Assembly: GCF_014851395.1 (NCBI RefSeq)
Contig: NW_024041373.1
Location: 496,001 to 560,000, forward strand
Direction of reading: 5' to 3'
Source of the DNA: Micropterus salmoides
Lineage: Eukaryota; Chordata; Actinopteri; Centrarchiformes; Centrarchidae
DNA length: 64,000 bases
The notes below the pieces were generated by a model. The model was not told where the DNA came from. It saw only the letters and a list, made by a program, of their open reading frames with translations, and searched no databases. A program made the translations under genes and the position numbers. Below are positions 50,251 to 60,047 of the stretch, piece after piece; the first letter of the stretch is position 1; each line of letters begins with the position of its first letter.

Positions 50251-50348
50251 TGGGAAGACTGTCTAGATATCCTTCTTGTCAGAGTAAAGAGTAAGAAAAG
50301 AGTAGGAGCAAAAGATACATTCTTAGTGTTGGCTTCTTGTCCCTCTCC

Positions 50349-50355
50349 ATATAAA
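50349..50355 (+). promoter_or_regulatory. TATA-like upstream element of the 5S gene (unit 1)
   Basis: ATATAAA lies 32 bp before the 5S start, where teleost 5S genes usually have a TATA-like element. The same element occurs at the same distance in the other units (52191, 59906, 61732, 63562). Confidence 0.75.
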
Positions 50356-50380
50356 GAGCCTTTTTGTGGATTGGTTCTTC

Positions 50381-50500
50381 GCTTACGGCCATACCACCCT
50401 GAACACGCCCGATCTCGTCCGATCTCGGAAGCTAAGCAGGGTCGGGCCTGGTTAGTACTTGGATGGGAGACCGCCTGGGAATACCAGGTGCTGTAAGCTT
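50381..50500 (+). rRNA. rn5s: 5S ribosomal RNA gene, intact (unit 1)
   Basis: A 120-nt sequence from GCTTACGGCCATACCACCCT to CCAGGTGCTGTAAGCTT, matching vertebrate 5S rRNA throughout. The Pol III internal control region is complete: A box GCTAAGCAGGGTCGG (about nt 51-65), intermediate element, and C box TGGATGGGAGACCGCC (about nt 80-95). The 5' and 3' ends can pair (GCTTAC with GTAAGC). A T5 terminator follows. It is the only uninterrupted full-length 5S copy in the window. Confidence 0.97.
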
Positions 50501-50503
50501 TTT
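50499..50503 (+). terminator. Pol III T-run terminator of 5S (unit 1)
   Basis: TTTTT overlapping the 5S 3' end. Identical T5 runs follow the other 5S ends at 58217, 60046 and 61872. Confidence 0.85.
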
Positions 50504-50643
50504 CATGTAGGAAGATTTATTTTGTCACAATATAACAGGTTATAGAGTAAAATTGACTTTGTAACTCCCTTCTGCTACATAGCAGACAATATATATTACA
50601 ATAGAAGCAATTATAAAAAATGGTAAACAGAAATAAACTGCCA

Positions 50644-50859
50644 TCACTGGAGCAGTGCTGAGGATGAACTAGAGTTTAAGAGTCTGATTGCTTGGGGGGA
50701 AAAGCTGCTCTGCAGTCTGGTGGTGCGGCAGCTGAAACTTCTATATATCTTCCCAGAAGGCAGCAGGGTGAACAGGCTGTGGCTGGCTGGGTACCGTCCT
50801 TTAGTCGAGAAGCCGTCATTGAACAGGGGAGGGGGTCTACGCCACCACTTATCCCCCAC
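50644..50859 (-). pseudogene. L2-like LINE C-terminal fragment in 5S spacer (unit 1)
   Basis: The minus strand encodes HSLFTLLPSGKIYRSFSCRT and SSFSPQAIRLLNS, the end of an L2-type fish LINE polyprotein. A second part of the same protein lies at 51179-51457. The same fragment recurs in every spacer (58361-58576, 60223-60405 with a 1-bp frameshift, 62017-62232). Confidence 0.72.
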
Positions 50860-51178
50860 TTACAATGCTGTCCTTTCATCACTTCCCAGGAAACTCAACA
50901 AACGTAACCTATTGGCCTCAGGTGAAGATACCAACGATGGTCGTTCAGTCTTGGCCACAGGTAGTCTTAACGACTGTAACGACTGTCGTCACAGCAACAA
51001 GGAACACTAACGAACCAGCAGTATCGACGATCCTGGCAAACGACCCCACTGAGGTTAAATAGCTGAGTTTCCCTGCCAGTCAGTCAGAACTGAAGAAGTC
51101 CTTTGGATGAGGGACGAAACGTCTTCCAGTCTCTTCAACCAAGTCCAGTTGCCCTTGACTTTAACCTTCGTTGGATAA

Positions 51179-51457
51179 CTATGACCTGGATGACTGAGAA
51201 TCTTCACAGACGTACTGTCCTTTAGTATCCTTTGGGCTCTGCAGGCACCTCACCTCACTGATATCACTGATGTTCAGGAGATGGGTACCAATGATCTTCT
51301 GAGCAGTTTGAATCCCCTGCTGCAGAGCCCTCCGGTCCTGGGCCGTGCACATCCCATGCCAGCTTGCGACTTTCCCAGTCAGGATGCTTTCTATTGCTCC
51401 TCTGTAAACGCTGACAAGAACTAGGTAAGGGAATTTGGCCTTCTTAAGCTTCCTCAA
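51179..51457 (-). pseudogene. L2-like LINE post-RT fragment in 5S spacer (unit 1)
   Basis: The minus strand encodes FPYLVLVSVYRGAIESILTG, WHGMCTAQDRRALQQGIQ and AQKIIGTHLLNISDI, typical of the region following RT in L2-like LINEs. The two fragments are separated by about 300 bp of other repeat sequence (50880-51178) containing the AACTGAAGAAGTCCTTTGGA tail. Copies in other units are at 58896-59180, 60725-61003 and 62552-62830. Confidence 0.72.
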
Positions 51458-51944
51458 GAATTTTTTTTTTTTTTTTCTGAGCTTTCTTCACCAGCATGGA
51501 GATGTGAGGTGACCATGTCAGGTTCTCTGTGATGCTGATTCTCAATTAAGCCTATTATTGGAGCATTATTACTGATTTTCATTATGTAAGCACATAAATT
51601 ATTACATTTTTTTTCATATACTTTATTGATGCCCAAGGGGAAAGTTTTTGTTCTCTGCATTTAAAACATCCTAGCGGATAGGGAGCAGTTACGGGTTCAG
51701 GTCATGTCAGTTAAGTTGCTCAGGGGCAGCTTTGGCAATGGCCCATGTTGTACTAGATATGGTGACCCTCCAAATCCCAAAACAAGTCCCCACGGGCTGC
51801 CGCCCTTTTTATTGATTATATTGAATGATATTATAATTATTATTATACAATAATAATTTTTAATTCAAAGTCCAGGGACAAGCTGCTTCAGTGAAGAGGC
51901 AGCAGCCCCCTCTGATTTTTATAAAGAGAAGAGGAAAAGCTTAC
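51458..51944. other. Anonymous AT-rich part of the 5S spacer
   Basis: Contains ACTTTATTGATGCCCAAGGGG, like the tail of a dispersed fish repeat, then TATTATAATTATTATTATAC-type AT-rich DNA. No gene. It is repeated in units 2-4. Confidence 0.6.
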
Positions 51945-52090
51945 AGTCACAGCACACCAACATCAAAACCTCATCCCAACTGTCAAGTATGGTGGAGGGG
52001 GAATCATGGTTTGGCGCTGCTTCTGGGCCTGGAATGGTTATAATCGACGGAAAAATGTCTGCCAATTGAAGCTCAACAGAAGATGGGTGG
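51945..52090 (+). pseudogene. Tc1 transposase DDE fragment in 5S spacer (unit 1)
   Basis: AGTCACAGCACACCAACATC onward is the same Tc1 segment as at 50103-50250, encoding GGGGIMVWRCFW and the CQLKLNRRWVDW tail. Further copies are at 59660, 61486 and 63316. The fragment joins the 5S upstream region about 130 bp before the gene. Confidence 0.8.
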
Positions 52091-52222
52091 ACTGGGAAGA
52101 CTGTCTAGATATCCTTCTTGTCAGAGTAAAGAGTAAGAAAAGAGTAGGAGCAAAAGATACATTCTTAGTGTTGGCTTCTTGTCCCTCTCCATATAAAGAG
52201 CCTTTTTGTGGATTGGTTCTTC

Positions 52223-52248
52223 GCTTACGGCCATACCACCCTGAACAC
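52223..52248 (+). pseudogene. 5S rRNA gene, 5' 26 nt (unit 2), cut by LINE insertion
   Basis: Positions 1-26 of 5S (GCTTACGG through CTGAACAC), followed directly by the 5' end of the Mutsu-like LINE. The rest of the gene resumes at 58122. Confidence 0.95.
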
Positions 52249-52484
52249 CCCTACAGTGTGTGAGAAAGTGGACTGGTCTCTTTTGAAGGGCGTGGCAGAG
52301 GAGGACTTTGTTTGTTTGACTGTGTGCTTTTTCTTTGATGTAAGTTTCTGTGGAGATTTTTCTTTTGTTTTCTCCTTTTTTGGTTTGCGGTGTGTCCCCC
52401 AGCAGTGCTTCACTGTTTGGGGGAACATAAATTGTTTTTCTTCCTGAGTTTTGTGAACTTTAAAAGCTAAGGCGGATAGACAAA

Positions 52485-53869
52485 ATGGCGGATACAGCAA
52501 GTGTAAAAGTGACAAACATACAGAAGAATGGCCATGGTAAACTGGTCAACAGCAAGGACATTAATCAAGTGAACAACGAAATGGTGGAAAGAAATATGAG
52601 AAGGAACTGACCGTCTGTGTGGAGCTACAGGGCAGCGACAAGGTCTCCACGTCTGAACTGATGAGAACGGTGAGACTTCTGTGCGGTGGGCTGATGGCAT
52701 GCAGAGCGACGGGGGAAGGAAAATATGAGATGACCATGAACCATCCGGAAGGGAAGAAACGACTGCTGGAGGGTCTGAAAATCGGGGATGTCAACGTCTT
52801 TGCAAAGGAGCTGAGCAACAACGAGCTGGTGGTGTCTTTTCTAAATCTGCCAGCCTACGTCACGGATGAGGACATCTTGGAGAAACTCAAAGGCTGGGGA
52901 GTCTCGGCCACCTCTCCCATAAAGCGTAGGATGTGGCCAGGGACTACGATTGCTGATGGGACTCGCTTCATGAGAGTAAAATTCAACAAACAGGTACAAT
53001 CACTGCCATATTCGGCTAAGTTTGAGACTGTCTCAGGAACAGAGTTTTTTCGGGTAATACATGACAGACAGGTTAAGGTGTGTAGACTTTGCATTCAGCC
53101 GGGCCACATCCTGCGGGAGTGTCCGGAATTCTATTGCCATAAGTGCGGCGAGCAGGGGCATTACGCCAGAGAGTGTCACGGTAAGACTGCACAAAAGTGC
53201 TCTTTATGCCACAATTTAATGACAGAGTGCATCTGTAATCAGAGTGATGAGGAGGGTGGTGTTCTTTCTGAGCTGGGGCACGTATCTCTTCCCTGTACTG
53301 TGATGGGAGCTGAGAGAGGAGAGGGTGAAATGAGTGCATCAGAGGTGGAAGAGGTGGCTCATCAGAATAAGTGGGCAGACCTGGGTGCAGAGGCTGAAAG
53401 TCAGCCCGCTGCAGGGGAAGCTCTGGTTGGCAAAGGCAAAGTGATCCCACAGCTGGAGTCCAGTTGGGAGGGTGTAACTCTGGATAGACACGCAGTGAGC
53501 CCAGAAAGAGAGAGTGGACAGGCTGTGTTTGTAAAAGAGTCTGCTCTGGAAAACAATGTAAGTCCTGTGGTCATCCCAGAAGATGCAAGTACACCAGATG
53601 AGGCACAATCCTCCGGGTTACCGTGCGCTCAGCCGGAGCCTTCTCAGTCTGACTCCTCTCAGCTGGAGCCTTCTCAGTCTGACTCCTCTCAGCTAAAACC
53701 CTCAAATCAGCAGCGCACAGTTTTCATATTCCCTGGAATAGATGATGATGATTCGGGCACCAGCTCAGAAATGGAGGTTACCCAAATTACCAATGTAAGG
53801 AAAAGGCACAATGAAAGGAAAAGTAGAATAAGAAATAAAAGAAACAAAGAAAAAAATAGTAAGCAATAA
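52485..53869 (+). pseudogene. Mutsu-like LINE ORF1 with CCHC knuckles, one frameshift
   Basis: It begins MADTASVKVTNIQKNGHGKL. Compared with the copy at 63855, one G is missing at about 52586, which puts the start out of frame with the long open frame 52619-53869. That frame encodes an RRM-like fold region (LSNNELVVSFLNLPAYVTDE), the knuckles CRLCIQPGHILREC and CHKCGEQGHYAREC, a third Cys cluster (CSLCHNLMTEC) and an acidic Ser-rich C-terminus with a repeated QLEPSQSDSS-type motif. It ends in a Lys/Arg-rich stretch. The stop TAA (53867) is followed at once by the ATG of ORF2. Confidence 0.88.
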
Positions 53870-56800
53870 ATGACAGTCCAAATCACACTAATCTTTACTC
53901 TGCTCATGCTGCACGTGACATCTCTTAATGTCAATGGTCTCCGCACTAAAGCCAAAATAGATTCCGTCTTAACAACTTTAAAGGTAGATATTGTCTACTG
54001 GAAACTTGGTGGGATCAAGACAGTCTTTATTATGCAACCAAATGCTGGGATGGTCCGATTTATTCAAATTTTGGCTCAGATAAATCTTGTGGGGTGGCCA
54101 TCCTTTTTAAAGAAAATACTGTTGCAAATATAAATGAAATATATAAAGATGATCAAGGTAGAGTTCTAATTATAGACTTCTCTACAAATAGTGAGGAGTA
54201 CAGAATTATAAATGTATATGCAGCAAACAGTGAGGGTGATAGAAAACATTTTTATCAGCTTAAAGAGATGGGTTTGTAAAAATGTGATGATTACGGGTGA
54301 TTTCAATGTGGCATTGACAAAATGCGATGTCTATAAACAACACATTTAAAAATGATTGTAGTAGAGCAGCATTAAGGAATTTAATAGATGACACAACCTA
54401 GTGGAAGTATGGAGAGTGTTAAATCCTGCAGAGAGGGCATTCTCCAGAAGGCAGGTAGTAATGGGAGTCATGAGACAGTCCAGAGTTGATCTCTGTTTGG
54501 CCTCCTCTGGTGCAGTTAAAACTATGAATAATCTACGGTATGTGTTCAACAAGTGGAGTGACCATGCATATTTATGCTGGCAATTGGGATATGCCAGAGG
54601 AGCTAAAGGTGGGGGCACCTGGTGCTTCAACACCAGCCTCTTGGAAGACTCTTCGTTTAGGGAGAAGATTAAGAATTGTTATGTAATATAACTGAAGAAT
54701 TAGATGTAGAAGAAATCATATTGAAAGATGGGATGGCATAAAGAAACGAGTTAAAAGGTCCTGCATTAACTATAGTAAAGAAGAGGTGGGTGGAAGACAC
54801 GGAAGAGAGATCTTTAAGAGATCTCCTTTCAAAAGAATTGTTTTTATTGGATCAACACCCAAAGAGAAATTGTGAAAAGTATGAGATGTATAAAGCAAAA
54901 CTCGATGACATTGAACAAAAAAGATGTAGAGGTGCTGCCATCAGAAGCAGAGTTAAAAATATTTTGGAGGGGGAGAAGTGTACTGCCTTCTTCCTTGGAC
55001 TAGAAAAGAAAAAACAAAATAAAGCAGTCTTTGAACAACTTAAAAACAATGCAGGTGAGGTAACTACTGAGCAAGAAGGCATCCTAGATATAGTGCATAC
55101 ATTTTATGAAAAATTATTTACAAATGATGTTGTAATGAACAACATTCCCGAGACATATTAAGATGTGTAGAAAAACAACTGGTACCTGAAGATAGAGAAT
55201 GGTGCGATGGCCCTATCTCAATAGGAGAAGTGGAGATGGCGATCGGTAGCTTAAATAAAAACAAAAGCCCAGGAGAAGATGGCCTCTCAGCTGAATTTTA
55301 TCTTGCTTTTAAAGATCAACTTGCCCCCCTGTTGTTTAAATTGTATAATAGCATTGAACTTAGCCAGTTAACTCCAAAGTCACTCACAAAAGGTATAATA
55401 ACTTTGGTATTCAAAAACAAGGGTGATAAGGACAAACTTGAAAATTACAGACCAATCAGTTTACTCAATACGGACTACAAAATTTTAACCAAAATCTAGC
55501 AAATAGAATTAAAACAGTGATTGGCTCGATCGTAGGACCCACTCAAGCCTATAGTATACCGGGAAGAGACATTGCAGATACTATAGGGACCATCAGGGAC
55601 ACAGTCAGAATTATGTCAGCACAGGGGGGCATATTGCTGGGAGTTGACTTAGAGAAAGCTTTTGACAAAGTGAGCATCCTTTTCTCTGGATGACGCTTGA
55701 GAAATTTGGTTTTGGACCAAAGATTATTCGGTGGATCAGACTTCTGTATAAAAATGCATACAGCTGTGTAAAGTGCAATGGGCTCCTCACCAAAGACTTC
55801 CAACTCAGAAGGTCGGTGAGACAGGGGTGCCCGCTCTCCTCTTACTGTACAGTTTGGTAGTAGAGCCCCTGGCTTTAAAGATACAGCAGACAAGAACATC
55901 AAAGGAGTTTTTACATCAATGGGTACAGAGATCAAATAATGCAATATGCAGATGACATAAACATTATGGTTACCAGCGAGGACAGCATAGATAAAGTACT
56001 GCAGCATTTAAAAACCTATGAAACTGCCTCTGGAGCCAAAATAAACAAAGCAAATCAGAGATAATGTTTTGTGGGCGGAACACGGGGGGTAAATAAATGG
56101 GGATTTACTGAAACAGAAGATTCTAGAGAAATATTGGGTGTGTTTATTGGTAAAAATGAAGGGCAAGCCAGGGACAGAACATGGGAGAAAGTGTTAAAAA
56201 AAGTGGATGGAGTGTTAAATCTGTGGAGAGGGAGGGGGCTTAATCTGAGAGATAAGGTTATTGTAACTAATGCTCTGATACTGTCAAAAATTAATCATGT
56301 TTTGGGAAGCTGTGAGCTGCCGAGTTGGGCACTGAATGCGCTAAACAAGGCCATCTCCTCATTTCTCTGGAGGGGCAAGGGAAATCTGATCGCTCACAGG
56401 GTGTTAATTGCAAATAAAAGGGAGGGGGGATTAGGACTAATTGACATAAGTGCCAAAAAAGATGCACTGAGGGTAAAACTGATTAGCAAGTTCTTGGATT
56501 CGACCAGGCAGCACCCATGGGAAGACTCACTGGCTGGTTGTCTGGCAGAGTATGGGGAAAAGGACGCATACAACCTGTGTACCTTCTTCCCCGGGAAAAC
56601 CCATGGTGCCTTGCCGGGATTCTACCGTGAGGTGCTAGAGGCATGGGGCAAGTTTCTGCCCCACCTTAAGCCAGAGTGCAGTGAGAAAGAGCATGTGTTG
56701 CAGTTACCTTTCCTTTCAAACCCCTGCTTTACTCATCATGGGAAGTGTCTGGTCAGCAGACACTTGGTGGCTGCTGGTCTGACAAGGGTGGGTCAGGTTG

Positions 56801-57652
56801 TAGATAGTAAAGGGAACTTTGACCTTGAGAAAGTGTTGGAGAGAATGAGATTCCTCAAGGTCAAATATAGAAAACAACAAATTGCAACACTGGGTGACAG
56901 GTTTGAGCAGAGTCTCCTGCCTGAGTGGAGGGCCTGCTCCAAAAGAGTAACTGTAAGAAGCAGGACAATGCCTTGAGTTTCCTCCTGTGCCTCGGAGACA
57001 GGACCATGAACACTGTAACTGTTAAGACAAAGATCTGGTATATGCTCGCTATTTCCAAAATTGTGAAGAGACCAGCCTCAGAAGAGTCTGGAAAGGGATT
57101 TTTCCCACTATGAAATCAGCACCATCTGGAAAAAATAAACATTTCCTATATGACATCAAACATTTTTCATTTGGATTTCAGAATAAGGCACAGAAGGATT
57201 TTCACTGGCATTGTCCTGCATCAAATCCACAAGAAGTGTATCAGAGACAATGTGCGTGTGTAGATTAGAAGATGAGGATATTGAGCACCTGCTTCTTAGG
57301 TGCACATCCCTCACTGCACACAGGGAAAGGGTCAAGACTCTCCTCACTGACCACTGTGGCCTGGATGAACTACAGAGGCCCAATGGGACTGGACTTATCT
57401 GTTTGGACTTCAGGGGAAGGCTCAAAAGAGAAACAATTTATTAATAACACGGTCCTGGCTTTTGCAAGGAATGCAGCCTGGATGAGGAGGAATTTTGCTC
57501 TCTATGAGAACAAGGACATAAGTACTGAAAGACTTTTTGCGAACATCTTAAAGGCACACTTGAGGCTGCTGTATGCCGCAGATAATGAACTCTTCAAGAG
57601 CTGTTTCATGACACATACAACCTTGCTGCATGAAGTGAATGGAAGACATTAG
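53870..57652 (+). pseudogene. Mutsu-like LINE ORF2 (endonuclease and reverse transcriptase), multiply broken
   Basis: Pieces of one Tx1/L1-type polyprotein appear in order but in different frames. The endonuclease start is HVTSLNVNGLRTKAKID (about 53912). RT motifs are NKSPGEDGLSAEFY (about 55260), NYRPISLLNTDYKIL (about 55443), GVDLEKAFDKV (about 55640), RQGCPLSS (about 55818) and the catalytic YADD (55945-55956). A 301-codon post-RT frame lies at 56071-56976, and the C-terminal knuckle CVCRLEDEDIEHLLLRC at about 57250. At least six frame changes or stops separate these, so no active enzyme can be made. Confidence 0.88.
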
Positions 57653-58121
57653 CCTTTGCCTTCTAAGGGTAAGGAGGAAAGAAGGGTGTTTTGTGCAATT
57701 TGAATGATGTGGAATTTATCATCATGAGCACCAATGGTTTTGGGGTGCTTTGATAATATGATGCATACAGAGGTGCTTACTCATTTTTAATGTTTGGTAG
57801 ATTAAGTGACTATTACATTAAGATAGATTCTCTGGGTGTGTCTAAGCTTTGCACTTTAACTACTGGGTTCCTGTTATTGTGAACAATTTTGCCTAAGAGT
57901 AAGGGTAAGTCAGACAAAATTTTGTCCGCTCTTTGGTGTTTGGTCCCTAAGTATGTTTTGTTGTTTTAGAGTCAAGTCCCAATTTTTTGAAAATCTTTTT
58001 GTCTTACACAATCCTTTTTTCAGTGTTTTTTTTTCAGTGTTTTTGACTAATATGTTGTAAATAATGTAAAGATGCTTTGAAAATGATATTTTGATAATAA
58101 AAGATAAAAAAAAAAAAAAAA

Positions 58122-58218
58122 CACGCCCGATCTCGTCCGATCTCGGAAGCTAAGCAGGGTCGGGCCTGGTTAGTACTTGGATGGGAGACCGCCTGGGAAT
58201 ACCAGGTGCTGTAAGCTT
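58122..58218 (+). pseudogene. 5S rRNA gene, 3' 97 nt (unit 2), downstream of the LINE
   Basis: Resumes at 5S nt 24 (CACGCCCGATCTCG) and is intact to nt 120, with complete A box, intermediate element and C box and the T5 terminator. It lacks the 5' 23 nt, which are separated from it by 5.87 kb. Confidence 0.94.
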
Positions 58219-59937
58219 TTTCATGTAGGAAGATTTATTTTGTCACAATATAACAGGTTATAGAGTAAAATTGACTTTGTAACTCCCTTCTGCTACATAG
58301 CAGACAAATATATTACAATAGAAGCAATTATAAAAAATGGTAAACAGAAATAAACTGCCATCACTGGAGCAGTGCTGAGGATGAACTAGAGTTTAAGAGT
58401 CTGATTGCTTGGGGGGAAAAGCTGCTCTGCAGTCTGGTGGTGCGGCAGCTGAAACTTCTATATATCTTCCCAGAAGGCAGCAGGGTGAACAGGCTGTGGC
58501 TGGCTGGGTACCGTCCTTTAGTCGAGAAGCCGTCATTGAACAGGGGAGGGGGTCTACGCCACCACTTATCCCCCACTTACAATGCTGTCCTTTCATCACT
58601 TCCCAGGAAACTCAACAAACGTAACCTATTGGCCTCAGGTGAAGATACCAACGATGGTCGTTCAGTCTTGGCCACAGGTAGTCTTAACGACTGTAACGAC
58701 TGTCGTCACAGCAACAAGGAACACTAACGAACCAGCAGTATCGACGATCCTGGCAAACGACCCCACTGAGGTTAAATAGCTGAGTTTCCCTGCCAGTCAG
58801 TCAGAACTGAAGAAGTCCTTTGGATGAGGGACGAAACGTCTTCCAGTCTCTTCAACCAAGTCCAGTTGCCCTTGACTTTAACCTTCGTTGGATAACTATG
58901 ACCTGGATGACTGAGAATCTTCACAGACGTACTGTCCTTTAGTATCCTTTGGGCTCTGCAGGCACCTCACCTCACTGATATCACTGATGTTCAGGAGATG
59001 GGTACCAATGATCTTCTGAGCAGTTTGAATCCCCTGCTGCAGAGCCCTCCGGTCCTGGGCCGTGCACATCCCATGCCAGCTTGCGACTTTCCCAGTCAGG
59101 ATGCTTTCTATTGCTCCTCTGTAAACGCTGACAAGAACTAGGTAAGGGAATTTGGCCTTCTTAAGCTTCCTCAAGAATTTTATTTTTTTTTCTGAGCTTT
59201 CTTCACCAGCATGGAGATGTGAGGTGACCATGTCAGGTTCTCTGTGATGCTGATTCTCAATTAAGCCTATTATTGGATCATTATTACTGATTTTCATTAT
59301 GTAAGCACATAAATTATTACATTTTTTTTCATATACTTTATTGATGCCCAAGGGGAAAGTTTTTGTTCTCTGCATTTAAAACATCCTAGCGGATAGGGAG
59401 CAGTTACGGGTTCAGGTCATGTCAGTTACGTTGCTCAGGGGCAGCTTTGGCAATGGCCCATGTTGTACTAGATATGGTGACCCTCCAAATCCCAAAACAA
59501 GTCCCCACGGGCTGCCGCCCTTTTTATTGATTATATTGAATGATATTATAATTATTATTATACAATAATAATTTTTAATTCAAAGTCCAGGGACAAGCTG
59601 CTTCAGTGAAGAGGCAGCAGCCCCCTCTGATTTTTATAAAGAGAAGAGGAAAAGCTTACAGTCACAGCACACCAACATCAAAACCTCATCCCAACTGTCA
59701 AGTATGGTGGAGGGGGAATCATGGTTTGGCGCTGCTTCTGGGCCTGGAATGGTTATAATCGACGGAAAAATGTCTGCCAATTGAAGCTCAACAGAAGATG
59801 GGTGGACTGGGAAGACTGTCTAGATATCCTTCTTGTCAGAGTAAAGAGTAAGAAAAGAGTAGGAGCAAAAGATACATTCTTAGTGTTGGCTTCTTGTCCC
59901 TCTCCATATAAAGAGCCTTTTTGTGGGTTGGTTCTTC
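58219..59937 (+). repeat. 5S spacer, unit 2
   Basis: Same layout as the unit 1 spacer: L2-like fragments on the minus strand at 58361-58576 and 58896-59180, and the Tc1 fragment from 59660. It carries GGTTGG rather than GATTGG just upstream of the next 5S gene, a variant shared with units 3 and 4. Confidence 0.93.
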
Positions 59938-60047
59938 GCTTACGGCCATACCACCCTGAACACGTCCGATCTCGGAAGCTAAGCAGGGTCGGGCCTGGTT
60001 AGTACTTGGATGGGAGACCGCCTGGGAATACCAGGTGCTGTAAGCTT
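59938..60047 (+). rRNA. 5S rRNA copy with 10-bp deletion (unit 3)
   Basis: A 110-nt 5S copy identical to unit 1 except that one of two adjacent near-identical decamers (GCCCGATCTC, GTCCGATCTC) is missing after GAACAC. Internal control elements, the TATA-like element and the T5 terminator are intact, so it may be transcribed. However, the loss removes part of the helix III region, so the RNA is probably a pseudo-5S. Confidence 0.9.

Larger units (their letters stand above)
52249..58121 (+). mobile_element. Mutsu-like Tx1-clade LINE inserted in a 5S rRNA gene
   Basis: A full-length 5.87-kb non-LTR element: leader 52249-52484, ORF1 (ATG 52485), ORF2 (from 53870) with endonuclease, RT and a C-terminal zinc motif, 3' UTR with AATAAA near 58096, and a poly(A) tail ending at 58121. 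It interrupts 5S after nt 26, and the 5S sequence resumes at nt 24 (CAC), so 3-5 bp (CAC to AACAC, ambiguous with the poly(A)) are duplicated. Of the Tx1-clade families, Mutsu is the one I recall as 5S-specific. ORF1 has a 1-bp deletion and ORF2 has many breaks, so this copy is dead. A second copy with the same 5' junction starts at 63620. Confidence 0.92.

Noticed and set aside
50098..50496. 132-codon open frame running through the 5S gene
   Set aside because: It joins a Tc1 fragment, spacer and 5S rRNA sequence; not a real protein. The same frame recurs only because the unit is repeated.
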